NCBI GenBank assembly: GCA_030619365.1
Contig: JAUXBQ010000187.1
Location: forward strand, 1-5,244
Direction: 5' to 3'
DNA length: 5,244 nt
Origin: a candidate division FCPU426 bacterium
GTDB taxonomy: Bacteria; Oederibacteriota; JAAXVQ01; JAUVAV01
Part shown: positions 1-5,244 of the stretch, piece after piece
How positions within the stretch are numbered: position 1 is the first letter of the stretch
Layout of the letters: each line of letters starts with the position of its first letter
Program-made: the position numbers and the translations under genes
Notes under the pieces: model-generated
What the model was told of the DNA's origin: nothing
The model's input: only the letters and a program-made list of their open reading frames with translations
Database searches by the model: none

Positions 1-917
1 TAAAATCCGTTAACCTGAGCGTAAACGTAGGCGGGGTCCGGCTGCGCAATCCCGTACTGCTGGCTTCAGGCACGTGCGGGTACGGAACCGAGCTGGCTGG
101 CCACGTCCGCTTTTCCGCGCTCGGCGGCCTGGTGGCTAAAAGCGTGACCTTGTCACCGCGCGAGGGCAATGACATGCCGCGCGTGGTGGAGTGCGCGGCC
201 GGCATGCTGAACGCCATTGGCCTGGCCAACGTGGGCGTGGAGGCGTTCTGCCGGGACAAACTGCCGGCCCTGCGGCGTCTGCCTTGCGCGGTGCTGGCCA
301 ACGCGGCGGGGTCCAGTCAGGCGGAATATCTGGCCGTGGTACGCCGTCTGGAGCGGGCGCGGGGACTGGCCGGCCTGGAGCTCAATGTTTCCTGTCCCAA
401 TGTTCGCGCCGGCGGACTGGAATTCGGCCGCGATCCGCGGGTGCTGGGAAAACTGGTAAGCGCGGTGCGCAAGCAAACGCGGTTGCCGCTCTGGGTCAAA
501 CTCTCGCCCAATGTTGCCGACATCCGGCCGTTGGCGCGGGCCGCCGCGGATGCCGGCGCCGACGCCCTAACGGTGAGCAATACTTTAATCGGACTCCGGA
601 TGGATCTCTCGCGCCGCCGGCCGGTGCTGGACCACGTGACCGGGGGCCTGTCCGGGCCCGCGATCAAGCCCGTGGCCCTGCACTGGGTTTACCGCGCCAG
701 CGGGACGGTGGACATACCCGTGGTCGGGTGCGGGGGAATCGAAACCGCGGAAGACGCGCTGGAATTTATCCTGGCCGGCGCGACCGCGGTTCAGGTGGGA
801 ACCGCGACCTTCCGCGATCCCGCCATTGCCGAGTCCCTGGTCCGCAACCTGGCCGGCTATCTTCGGCGCCACCGTCTGACGGGCGTCAAGCCCCTGATCG
901 GTGCCGGGAGATTGTGA
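1..917 (+). CDS. pyrD: Dihydroorotate dehydrogenase, type 1B catalytic subunit (5' partial)
   Basis: Oxidises dihydroorotate to orotate in de novo UMP synthesis. The type 1B enzyme is a cytosolic FMN protein that partners PyrK (FAD, 2Fe-2S) to pass electrons to NAD+. The frame is open to the left edge, with 304 visible codons from base 3, close to the family's usual ~300-310, so only the first one or few residues are missing. Numbering from base 3: N-terminal NPVLLASGTCGYG, then GGMLNAIG-like AGMLNAIGLANVG, ELNVSCPN with the catalytic-loop Cys131 (bases 393-395) followed by the type 1B GG..FG pattern, WVKLSPN with the FMN/substrate-site Lys166, NTLIG from Asn193, GGLSGPAIKP from Gly214, GCGGI at 242-246 and the phosphate-binding VGTATF at 265-270. 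Internal GTG codons such as the one at 132 are not the start, because conserved sequence lies upstream. PyrK is not in the window and is expected just upstream. Family assignment is very secure. Confidence 0.96.
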   Translation, partial: KSVNLSVNVGGVRLRNPVLLASGTCGYGTELAGHVRFSALGGLVAKSVTLSPREGNDMPRVVECAAGMLNAIGLANVGVEAFCRDKLPALRRLPCAVLANAAGSSQAEYLAVVRRLERARGLAGLELNVSCPNVRAGGLEFGRDPRVLGKLVSAVRKQTRLPLWVKLSPNVADIRPLARAAADAGADALTVSNTLIGLRMDLSRRRPVLDHVTGGLSGPAIKPVALHWVYRASGTVDIPVVGCGGIETAEDALEFILAGATAVQVGTATFRDPAIAESLVRNLAGYLRRHRLTGVKPLIGAGRL

Positions 918-927
918 GTGATCGCCT

Positions 928-1500
928 ATGCTGCAGACGATTATAGCCTGGGATGTCGCGATTTTCCGGCTGATCAATGAAGCCGGCTACGCGCGGGGAT
1001 TGGCGGATATCACATTTTTACTGGCCCGGGATCAGGTAATCCTGGTGCTGCTGCTGACCGCGGGCGCGGTCTATTTTGTCATAGCGGGCTGGCGCAAAGC
1101 TTTGCCCGTGGCGCTGTGGGGCGGAGCAGCGGTATTGCTTTCCAATCAACTGCACAACCTGTGGTTGAAACCATTTTTCAACCGCGCGCGGCCGTTTATG
1201 TCGCTGCCGGACGTGCATCTCTGCGTGTCCTTGCACGACCTGTCCAGCGTGTCTCTCTCGTTTCCCTCCACCCATGCCGCCAGCGCTGCCGCCCTGGCGC
1301 TGCTGGCGCTGCGCCTGGACTCGCGCCTGCGCTGGCCGGCCTTAGGTTTCGTACTCCTTATCGGACTCGGCACCGTCTATTCCGGCGGCCACTATCCCAC
1401 CGATGTTCTTGTGGGGTACGGGGTCGGCGCGCTGCTGGGCTGGGGCCTTTTTCGCTTGAGCCGAATGACCTGGCCCGGAGGGAGCCGCACGCGAGAGTAG
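928..1500 (+). CDS. PAP2-family membrane phosphatase, altered third motif
   Basis: A 190-residue integral membrane protein of the PAP2 (type 2 phosphatidic acid phosphatase) superfamily, whose members dephosphorylate undecaprenyl diphosphate, phosphatidylglycerophosphate and related lipids at the outer face of the inner membrane. Visible motifs: motif 1 K81-x6-R88-P89 (KPFFNRARP), motif 2 P113-S-T-H116, and the motif 3 end H155-Y-P-T-D159. About five hydrophobic segments lie near residues 37-53, 58-75, 118-130, 136-150 and 160-177. Motif 3 is normally SR-x5-H-x3-D. Here the SR positions are Gly148-Thr149, so the usual phosphate-contacting Arg is absent. An in-frame TGA at 919-921 makes ATG 928 the earliest ATG start. 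The Shine-Dalgarno is weak (GGGAG at 906-910 is distant), so translation may depend on coupling to pyrD, whose stop lies 10 nt upstream. Substrate cannot be told from sequence; undecaprenyl-diphosphate recycling is one possibility. Confidence 0.88.
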   Translation: MLQTIIAWDVAIFRLINEAGYARGLADITFLLARDQVILVLLLTAGAVYFVIAGWRKALPVALWGGAAVLLSNQLHNLWLKPFFNRARPFMSLPDVHLCVSLHDLSSVSLSFPSTHAASAAALALLALRLDSRLRWPALGFVLLIGLGTVYSGGHYPTDVLVGYGVGALLGWGLFRLSRMTWPGGSRTRE

Positions 1501-1526
1501 ACCCCGCCGGCCTTTGCGTGTATGAT
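1498..1526 (+). promoter_or_regulatory. Candidate sigma70 promoter for the deacetylase-pyrF-pyrE segment
   Basis: TAGACC (1498-1503, 4 of 6 to the -35 consensus), a 17-bp spacer and TATGAT (1521-1526, 5 of 6 to the -10 consensus) lie in the only sizeable gap of the pyrimidine cluster. The predicted transcript would start about 1533, some 35 nt before the deacetylase start. This would be an internal promoter giving expression independent of pyrD. Pattern match only; the organism's consensus is unknown. Confidence 0.35.
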
Positions 1527-1553
1527 AAAGCCGCTTACGTTCATCCAATTGAT

Positions 1554-1559
1554 AGGAAA
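1554..1559 (+). promoter_or_regulatory. Ribosome binding site of the deacetylase gene
   Basis: AGGAAA lies 8 nt before ATG 1568. It fixes that ATG as the start, which is also the one that gives a complete signal peptide. Confidence 0.6.
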
Positions 1560-1567
1560 AGCGTTGC

Positions 1568-2710
1568 ATGACCTACTCCTTTGAATTCCAAGCCAGCCGG
1601 GCATTGGCCCGGTGCTGGAGCATTAGTTTGCTTTGGCTGGCTGTTCCGCTTTTACTCACCACCCCGGCTTTCGCGTTTGACCGACCGCTCGCGGAAAGCG
1701 CTCTGATAGCCGGCCGGACCGTTCCGGTTCTGTGCTATCACCGGTTTGGCGCGTCCGGACGTCAGGACGCCTTTTCCCTTGCTCCCGAAGAATTTGCCAG
1801 GCAGCTTGCGATCATCGCGGACGAAGGTTTTGTCCCGGTTTCCCTGACCCAACTGGCGGCCGGCTGGGAGCAAGGCCAACCCCTGCCGGAAAAGCCGCTG
1901 CTGATTACCGTGGATGACGGATACCGGAATTTCAATCAACACGCCCGCCCTTTGCTGGAAGCCAGGGGATATCCAGCCGTGTTGTTCATATATACTGATT
2001 TCGTCGGCGCGCGGCTGGGGTTTTCCCGCGCGGAATTGCGGGAGTTACAAGCCGCTGGGTATGATATCGGGTCCCACTCGGCCAGCCATCCCAAATTGAA
2101 CAAATCTTTGGCCAACGAAACCCGGGAAGCGCGGCTGGAACGTTTACACCGGGAGCTGGCAGGTTCGCGCGAAAAACTGCGGAAATGGTCGGGCGGGGAA
2201 GTCAGGGGCCTGGCCTATCCCTACGGACTCTGGGACCAGGTCGTGGCCGAGCAGGCGCAAGCCGCGGGATATCACCTGATGTTTACAGTGAATCCCGGAC
2301 CGAACCGGACCGGCGACCCGAAAATTTGCCTCAAACGAAACATGGTGCTGCGCGGGACACGGGACGCCACCTTCCGGGCCATGCTGCGGGAACAACCGCT
2401 GGTCATCACAGACTGGACGCCGCGCCCGGGCGAATGGTTGACCGGGCCGGTTTCCTTCCTGGAGGCCGTTCTGGATCCGGCCAGCCGGTCCCGCATACGG
2501 CCGGAGACCCTGCGCGCACAGCGCGGCAGTCGCCCGCTGTCTGTAACCCTGGACGCCCGAACCGGCCGCCTGCGCCTCCGGTTTTCCAAAACCGGAATCA
2601 GCGGAACCCACCTGGTGGTGATTACGGCACAAGCCCGGGAGGGAGATCAGATATACAAAAACAGCCGGCTGATCATGGTCAGGCCGGATGAAACTCACAC
2701 AGGCAGGTAA
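1568..2710 (+). CDS. Secreted polysaccharide deacetylase (NodB fold, carbohydrate esterase 4 type)
   Basis: A 380-residue exported protein predicted to remove N-acetyl groups from an amino-sugar polymer outside the cytoplasm. Residues 1-36 form a Sec signal peptide: arginines at 11 and 15, a hydrophobic core around 19-31 and a PAFA cleavage site, giving a mature protein from Phe37. A PVLCYHRF segment (53-60) opens the domain, as in PgaB/IcaB-like deacetylases. NodB motif 1 is T114-V-D116-D117-G118 (catalytic base and metal Asp), motif 2 is H170-S-A-S-H174 (metal ligands), and motif 3 is LAYPYG at 215-220. The Arg often found in motif 3 is absent, which is common in PgaB-like members. A further conserved-looking block is LMFTVNPGPN (237-246). 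Residues about 277-372 are a separate, probably beta-rich C-terminal domain that I do not recognise. Its TAA directly precedes pyrF. Substrate could be poly-GlcNAc, peptidoglycan or an exopolysaccharide; the sequence does not decide. Confidence 0.9.
   Translation: MTYSFEFQASRALARCWSISLLWLAVPLLLTTPAFAFDRPLAESALIAGRTVPVLCYHRFGASGRQDAFSLAPEEFARQLAIIADEGFVPVSLTQLAAGWEQGQPLPEKPLLITVDDGYRNFNQHARPLLEARGYPAVLFIYTDFVGARLGFSRAELRELQAAGYDIGSHSASHPKLNKSLANETREARLERLHRELAGSREKLRKWSGGEVRGLAYPYGLWDQVVAEQAQAAGYHLMFTVNPGPNRTGDPKICLKRNMVLRGTRDATFRAMLREQPLVITDWTPRPGEWLTGPVSFLEAVLDPASRSRIRPETLRAQRGSRPLSVTLDARTGRLRLRFSKTGISGTHLVVITAQAREGDQIYKNSRLIMVRPDETHTGR
2705..2707 (+). promoter_or_regulatory. Short Shine-Dalgarno of pyrF, bearing on which of two ATGs is used
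   Basis: AGG at 2705-2707 lies inside the last codons of the deacetylase gene, part of AGGCAGG (2701-2707). It is 3 nt from ATG 2711 and 6 nt from the adjacent ATG 2714. The second spacing is the more normal one, so PyrF may start at Met2 of the longer reading. Confidence 0.4.
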
Positions 2711-3442
2711 ATGATGCAGAAACCCAGGGATCGCTTGTTCGTGGCGCTTGACGTGGATGATCTGAAGAGCGCTGACATGCTCATGAACCGCATGCAGGGT
2801 CTGGTTTCCCAGTATAAACTGGGCGCACAGCTTCTGACCGCCGCGGGGCCGGAAGCGGTCATGCACGTTCGCCGCCGCGGCTCCGGCGTGTCTTACGACG
2901 CCAAGTTCCACGACATTCCCAATACCGTGGAAACGGCAGTGACCAATGCCTGCCGAATCGGCGCCACCATCGTCAACGTGCACACCAGCGGAGGCAGCGA
3001 CATGATGACCGCGGCCGCCCGGGCCGCCCGCGACGTGGCAAAAAAACTCCGGCAGCCCAAAACGCTGGTGCTGGGCGTCACACTCCTCACTTCGCTCACG
3101 CAGGGCATGTTGGGCCAAGAGCTCGGCGTCCGTCGCGCGCTGGTGAACCAGGTGGTTCACTTGGCGCGGCTGGCCCAGGCAGCGGGACTGGACGGCGTGG
3201 TGGCCAGCCCGCACGAAATCAAGGCCATCCGCAAGGCCTGCGGGCCCCGGTTTGTTATTCTCACGCCCGGCATTCGCCCGGCGGGACATGCCCGCGGCGA
3301 TCAAAAGCGCACGCTCACGCCCGGGCAGGCCATGGCCGCCGGCGCGGATTACATTGTGGTCGGCCGCCCGGTTTACCGCGCCCCGGACCCGGCGCAGGTG
3401 GTGCGGTCCATTTATCAGGAAATGGAGGACGCCCTGGCATGA
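2711..3442 (+). CDS. pyrF: Orotidine 5'-phosphate decarboxylase
   Basis: Converts OMP to UMP, the last step of de novo pyrimidine synthesis, in the cytosol. It is 243 residues, normal for the bacterial single-domain enzyme of about 230-245. Visible signatures: substrate-site Asp14 in LFVALDVDD, Lys36 in YKLGAQLLTAAGPE, the catalytic array D63-A-K65-F-H-D68-I-P-N-T, LGVTLLTSL (121-129), TPGIRP (185-190) followed by GDQKR (196-200), and phosphate-binding GRP with Arg219 in VVGRPVYRA. All catalytic residues are present. The DAK in place of the commoner DLK is conservative. The start directly abuts the TAA of the deacetylase gene; ATG 2711 and ATG 2714 are both possible. It overlaps pyrE by 4 nt at the 3' end, so translation is probably coupled on both sides. 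Confidence 0.97.
   Translation: MMQKPRDRLFVALDVDDLKSADMLMNRMQGLVSQYKLGAQLLTAAGPEAVMHVRRRGSGVSYDAKFHDIPNTVETAVTNACRIGATIVNVHTSGGSDMMTAAARAARDVAKKLRQPKTLVLGVTLLTSLTQGMLGQELGVRRALVNQVVHLARLAQAAGLDGVVASPHEIKAIRKACGPRFVILTPGIRPAGHARGDQKRTLTPGQAMAAGADYIVVGRPVYRAPDPAQVVRSIYQEMEDALA
3424..3429 (+). promoter_or_regulatory. Ribosome binding site of pyrE inside pyrF
   Basis: GGAGGA lies within the last codons of pyrF, 9 nt before ATG 3439. It supports the ATG that overlaps the pyrF TGA as ATGA. Confidence 0.7.
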
Positions 3443-4035
3443 AACCGCAGGAGGTTCAGCGCATTTTTGAAAAAGCCCAGGCCCTGCTGGAGGGACACTT
3501 TGTCCTGAGTTCGGGCAACCATTCCAACCGCTATCTGCAGTGCGCGCTGGTCACGCAGTTTCCAGCCTTTGCCGCCCAACTGGCCGAGGCGCTGGCCCAG
3601 CCGTTCGTCGGGCAGAACGTGGACGTGGTCCTGGGCCCGGCCGTGGGTGGCATTGTCATTGCCCAGGAAGTCGCCCAAGCCCTGTACCGGGCCGGTAATC
3701 AGAAAGTGCGCGCCGTATTCTGCGAGCGTGTGGAGGGGAAAATGGCCCTGCGCCGCGGCTTTACCCTGAACACGGGCGAGCGGATGCTGGCCGTGGAGGA
3801 TGTGGTCACCACCGGCGGCTCGGTGCGGGAAGCCGTGGAACTGGCCAAACAGCACGGCGTGGAGGTGCTGGCAGTCGGCTGCTTCGTGGACCGTAGCCAG
3901 GGAAAGGCCGCGGTGGGCGCGCCCCTGCACGGGCTACTGCAGATGGAGGCCGCCATTTACGCGCCCGGAGAATGCCCTCTTTGCCAACAGAACCTGCCGG
4001 CAGTTAAACCAGGAAGTCGGGGATTGCGTTCGTAA
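3439..4035 (+). CDS. pyrE: Orotate phosphoribosyltransferase (CPLC-tail type)
   Basis: Transfers ribose 5-phosphate from PRPP to orotate, giving OMP, in the cytosol. It is 198 residues, a usual length for the group. Visible features: GHFVLSSGNHSNRYLQ (19-34) orotate/PRPP region, GPAVGGIVIAQEVA (66-79), flexible-loop region ERVEGKMALRRGF (96-108), and the PRPP-binding signature MLAVEDVVTTGGS with acidic pair E120-D121 followed by TTGGS (124-128). The tail ECPLCQQNLPAVKPGSRG (178-195) matches the subfamily that TIGRFAM calls the Thermus-type pyrE; its Cys179/Cys182 pair is typical of that subfamily. The gene overlaps pyrF as ATGA and has a strong Shine-Dalgarno inside pyrF. The 42-bp repeat starts at the base after its TAA, and its reading frame stays open for 46 further codons to a TAG at 4174-4176. 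Confidence 0.97.
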   Translation: MKPQEVQRIFEKAQALLEGHFVLSSGNHSNRYLQCALVTQFPAFAAQLAEALAQPFVGQNVDVVLGPAVGGIVIAQEVAQALYRAGNQKVRAVFCERVEGKMALRRGFTLNTGERMLAVEDVVTTGGSVREAVELAKQHGVEVLAVGCFVDRSQGKAAVGAPLHGLLQMEAAIYAPGECPLCQQNLPAVKPGSRGLRS

Positions 4036-4130
4036 GGCGACCAGCGGAAGTCCCGTACGATGTTCCCAACCGGTCGGGGCGACCAGCGGAAGTCCCATAC
4101 GATATTCCCAACCGATCGGGGCGAACAGCG
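4036..4130. repeat. 42-bp tandem repeat: two copies plus an 11-bp partial third
   Basis: Unit 1 is 4036-4077 and unit 2 is 4078-4119, each opening GGCGACCAGCGGAAGTCCC. An 11-bp partial third copy (GGCGAACAGCG, one mismatch) is at 4120-4130, after which the homology stops. Units 1 and 2 differ at three positions (4055/4097, 4062/4104, 4073/4115), all G in unit 1 and A in unit 2. The period is a multiple of three and equals about four turns of B-DNA. The array begins at the first base after the pyrE stop codon, and no stop codon occurs in any of the six frames through it. It lacks CRISPR-style spacers. Function is unknown: a 3'-end RNA structure, a protein binding array or a dispersed repeat family are all possible. 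Confidence 0.9.
4038..4076. other. Imperfect hairpin within repeat unit 1
   Basis: CGACC (4038-4042) is complementary to GGTCG (4072-4076), and inside it GGAA (4046-4049) is complementary to TTCC (4063-4066), enclosing a loop that contains the palindrome CGTACG. No run of T follows on the + strand, so this is not a classical intrinsic terminator, although it could protect the pyrE mRNA 3' end. In unit 2 the outer stem has one C-A mismatch if read on the + strand, or a G-U pair if read on the - strand. Confidence 0.4.
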
Positions 4131-4169
4131 CCTTGCGACGCATAGCCCCGCGGCTCCCATGATCCCCCC

Positions 4170-4173
4170 GAGG
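4170..4173 (+). promoter_or_regulatory. Ribosome binding site of the CPBP protease gene
   Basis: GAGG, in CGAGGTAGG, lies 7 nt before ATG 4181, which supports that start. I see no convincing promoter in 4131-4169, so read-through from pyrE is the likely source of mRNA. Confidence 0.55.
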
Positions 4174-4180
4174 TAGGCCT

Positions 4181-5098
4181 ATGCATGTTCGCGTACGTAG
4201 CGCGGTCTGGTTTATAGCCCTCACGTTCCTGCTTAGCTGGGGTTTGGCCGGCCTGGCGTTCTTATTCCTGGGAGACCGTGTCAGCCTAGTCACCATGCTG
4301 CCCGTGGCCGTGGCCTATATGTTCATGCCCCTGGTCGCGACGGTCATTGTCCGAAAAGTCATTCTCAAACAACCTCTCAAGCCCGTGCTGGGCCTCTCTT
4401 TTAAAATAAACCGTTGGTTTTTCGTCGCCTGGCTGCTCCCGGCCATCCTGGCTGGCTTGGCCCTGGGCGTGGGTTGGCTATGGCCGGGCGTGGAATGGTC
4501 CTGGGAAATGGAGGGCCTGGTGCAGCGTTTTGGCAGCCAATTCACCCCGGAACAAATCGCGGCCATGCGGGAACAGACCGCGGCTTGGCCCGTGCATCCC
4601 TTGTGGTTGGGACTGATACAGGGGTTGCTGGCCGGACTCACGCTTAACGCAGTGGCTGGTTTCGGCGAAGAGGCCGGCTGGCGCGGCCTGTTGCAGCACG
4701 ACCTGAAGTTTTTAGGCTTTTGGCGCTCCTCCCTGTTCATCGGCCTGGTCTGGGGCATTTGGCACGCCCCCTTGATCCTGCTGGGGCATAATTACCCGCT
4801 CCATCCCCGGGAGGGCGCGTTTTTCATGGTCTATTTCACCATCCTGTACGCGCCCTTGTTCGCCTATATCCGGGCCAAAGCCAAATCAATAGTCGCGGCC
4901 GCTATCATGCACGGCAGCCTCAACGGGACCGTGGGCGTCTCGTTTATGGTGCTCAAGGGCGGCTCGGACCTGACCGTGGGCATGACCGGCGCGGCCGGGC
5001 TAATCGTTTTGGTTTTGGCAAATATGGGTTTATGGGTATATGACAGTTTTCTTGCAAAAGAACCCTTAATTTCCGACTATAAAACAAGCACTTTCTAG
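4181..5098 (+). CDS. CPBP (CAAX/Abi) family intramembrane metalloprotease
   Basis: A 305-residue polytopic membrane protein with the three signature motifs of the CPBP family (Pfam PF02517, related to Rce1): EExxxR as E163-E164-A-G-W-R168, a WGIWH block with metal-ligand His195, and H244-G-S-L-N248. These glutamates, histidines and the asparagine form the putative active site in the membrane. Hydrophobic segments lie near 8-30, 36-58, 79-101, 141-160, 185-201, 214-230, 236-257 and 267-290. A polar stretch at about 105-136 with several Glu, Gln and Arg separates the third and fourth. All catalytic motifs are intact, so it is probably active. Substrate is unknown: bacterial members act in bacteriocin self-immunity, maturation of exported peptides or signalling. 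The 145-nt gap from pyrE, with the repeat in it, suggests it is not a core part of the pyrimidine unit. The final ~25 codons are unusually AT-rich compared with the rest of the gene. Confidence 0.92.
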   Translation: MHVRVRSAVWFIALTFLLSWGLAGLAFLFLGDRVSLVTMLPVAVAYMFMPLVATVIVRKVILKQPLKPVLGLSFKINRWFFVAWLLPAILAGLALGVGWLWPGVEWSWEMEGLVQRFGSQFTPEQIAAMREQTAAWPVHPLWLGLIQGLLAGLTLNAVAGFGEEAGWRGLLQHDLKFLGFWRSSLFIGLVWGIWHAPLILLGHNYPLHPREGAFFMVYFTILYAPLFAYIRAKAKSIVAAAIMHGSLNGTVGVSFMVLKGGSDLTVGMTGAAGLIVLVLANMGLWVYDSFLAKEPLISDYKTSTF

Positions 5099-5244
5099 CC
5101 TGCGGCGAAATAGTTGTGTGTTTTTGAAAAATATTGACTTTTTAAACCAATATGGTATCCTACCCTCGACATTGAAAAGCAAAGTCCCGTGTTTGAAGGA
5201 ATAAATCCCGGACTATAAAAAAGGAAAAGCTTCGCTGGTCAGAA
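5099..5244. other. AT-rich non-coding tail, probable upstream region of the next gene
   Basis: This stretch is about 37% GC by hand count, against roughly 60% in the genes before it. I find no credible open reading frame: ATG 5152 gives 7 codons and GTG 5189 gives 9. It carries a promoter-like sequence at 5134-5161, a 5-bp inverted repeat AGTCC/GGACT (5183-5187 and 5210-5214) and an A-rich purine run with AAGGAAAA near 5220-5227 that could be a ribosome binding site for a gene beginning past the edge. No intrinsic terminator for the protease gene is evident. Confidence 0.6.
5134..5161 (+). promoter_or_regulatory. Candidate sigma70 promoter with extended -10, reading out of the window
   Basis: TTGACT (5134-5139, 5 of 6 to the -35 consensus), a 16-bp spacer and TATCCT (5156-5161, 4 of 6 to the -10 consensus). 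The -10 is preceded by TGG at 5153-5155, matching the extended -10 TGn. Transcription would start about 5168, leaving a leader of at least 75 nt in the window. Confidence 0.45.

Noticed and set aside
2144..3304. Long minus-strand frame of 386 codons opposite the deacetylase and pyrF genes.
   Set aside because: It is antisense to two clear protein families in GC-rich DNA, where long shadow frames are common. Its composition is rich in His, Arg and Gly and no motif is visible.
4036..4130. Possible minimal CRISPR array.
   Set aside because: The repeats are directly adjacent with no unique spacers, only two full units exist, and no cas gene is visible.
4144..4155. AGCC/GGCT mini-hairpin as a terminator after pyrE.
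   Set aside because: Four base pairs with no T-run after it; not enough for an intrinsic terminator.
3934..4296. Minus-strand reading frame of 120 codons spanning the repeat and the ends of two genes.
   Set aside because: It overlaps the 3' end of pyrE and the 5' end of the protease gene. The repeat is open in all six frames, so the open frame carries little weight, and I see no convincing ribosome binding site or family resemblance.
4760..4777. Sigma54-like TGGCACG followed by CTTGA.
   Set aside because: The spacing and the -12 element do not fit, and it lies inside the protease gene over the codons of the conserved WH motif.
5182..5190. AAGTCCCGT, a 9-bp match to repeat unit 1 (4048-4056), with GCTGGTC further on.
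   Set aside because: The match is short and the order and orientation differ from the repeat. With so many 9-mers to compare, one such match is expected by chance.
5075..5220. GACTATAAAA present at 5075-5084 and again at 5211-5220.
   Set aside because: A 10-bp direct repeat in AT-rich sequence, the first copy being coding, is weak evidence for an attachment site or operator pair.

Overview
The window is a GC-rich (roughly 60% or more by eye), tightly packed bacterial segment with every gene on the + strand. It holds three de novo pyrimidine genes: pyrD (type 1B dihydroorotate dehydrogenase, 5'-truncated by the window edge), pyrF (OMP decarboxylase) and pyrE (orotate phosphoribosyltransferase). 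Between pyrD and pyrF sit two cell-envelope genes, a PAP2-type membrane phosphatase and a secreted NodB-fold polysaccharide deacetylase. Downstream of pyrE is a CPBP (CAAX-like) intramembrane protease. The Sec signal peptide with an AFA cleavage site, the Shine-Dalgarno sites and the NAD-linked type 1B PyrD fit a bacterium, probably with a periplasm. I cannot assign a phylum from sequence alone.

Layout: pyrD (1-917) is followed after 10 nt by PAP2 (928-1500). A 67-nt gap carries a candidate sigma70 promoter and a good ribosome binding site, then the deacetylase (1568-2710). pyrF (2711-3442) abuts the deacetylase stop codon directly, and pyrE (3439-4035) overlaps pyrF by ATGA. This tight spacing implies one transcription unit with translational coupling. 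Immediately after the pyrE stop comes a tandem repeat with a 42-bp period (two full copies plus an 11-bp partial third), then the CPBP protease (4181-5098). The last 146 bases and the 3' end of the protease gene are AT-rich (about 35-38% GC by hand count) and carry a promoter-like sequence reading out of the window.

How the genes work together: PyrD makes orotate, PyrE adds PRPP to give OMP, and PyrF decarboxylates it to UMP. UMP feeds the UDP-sugars used for envelope glycans, and PAP2 and NodB-type enzymes act on lipid carriers and amino-sugar polymers, so a link between UMP supply and envelope glycan work is a reasonable but unproven inference. I found no mobile element, CRISPR array, tRNA or rRNA. 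The least explained items are the 42-bp repeat, the altered third motif of the PAP2 protein, the deacetylase C-terminal domain and the AT-rich 3' tail.
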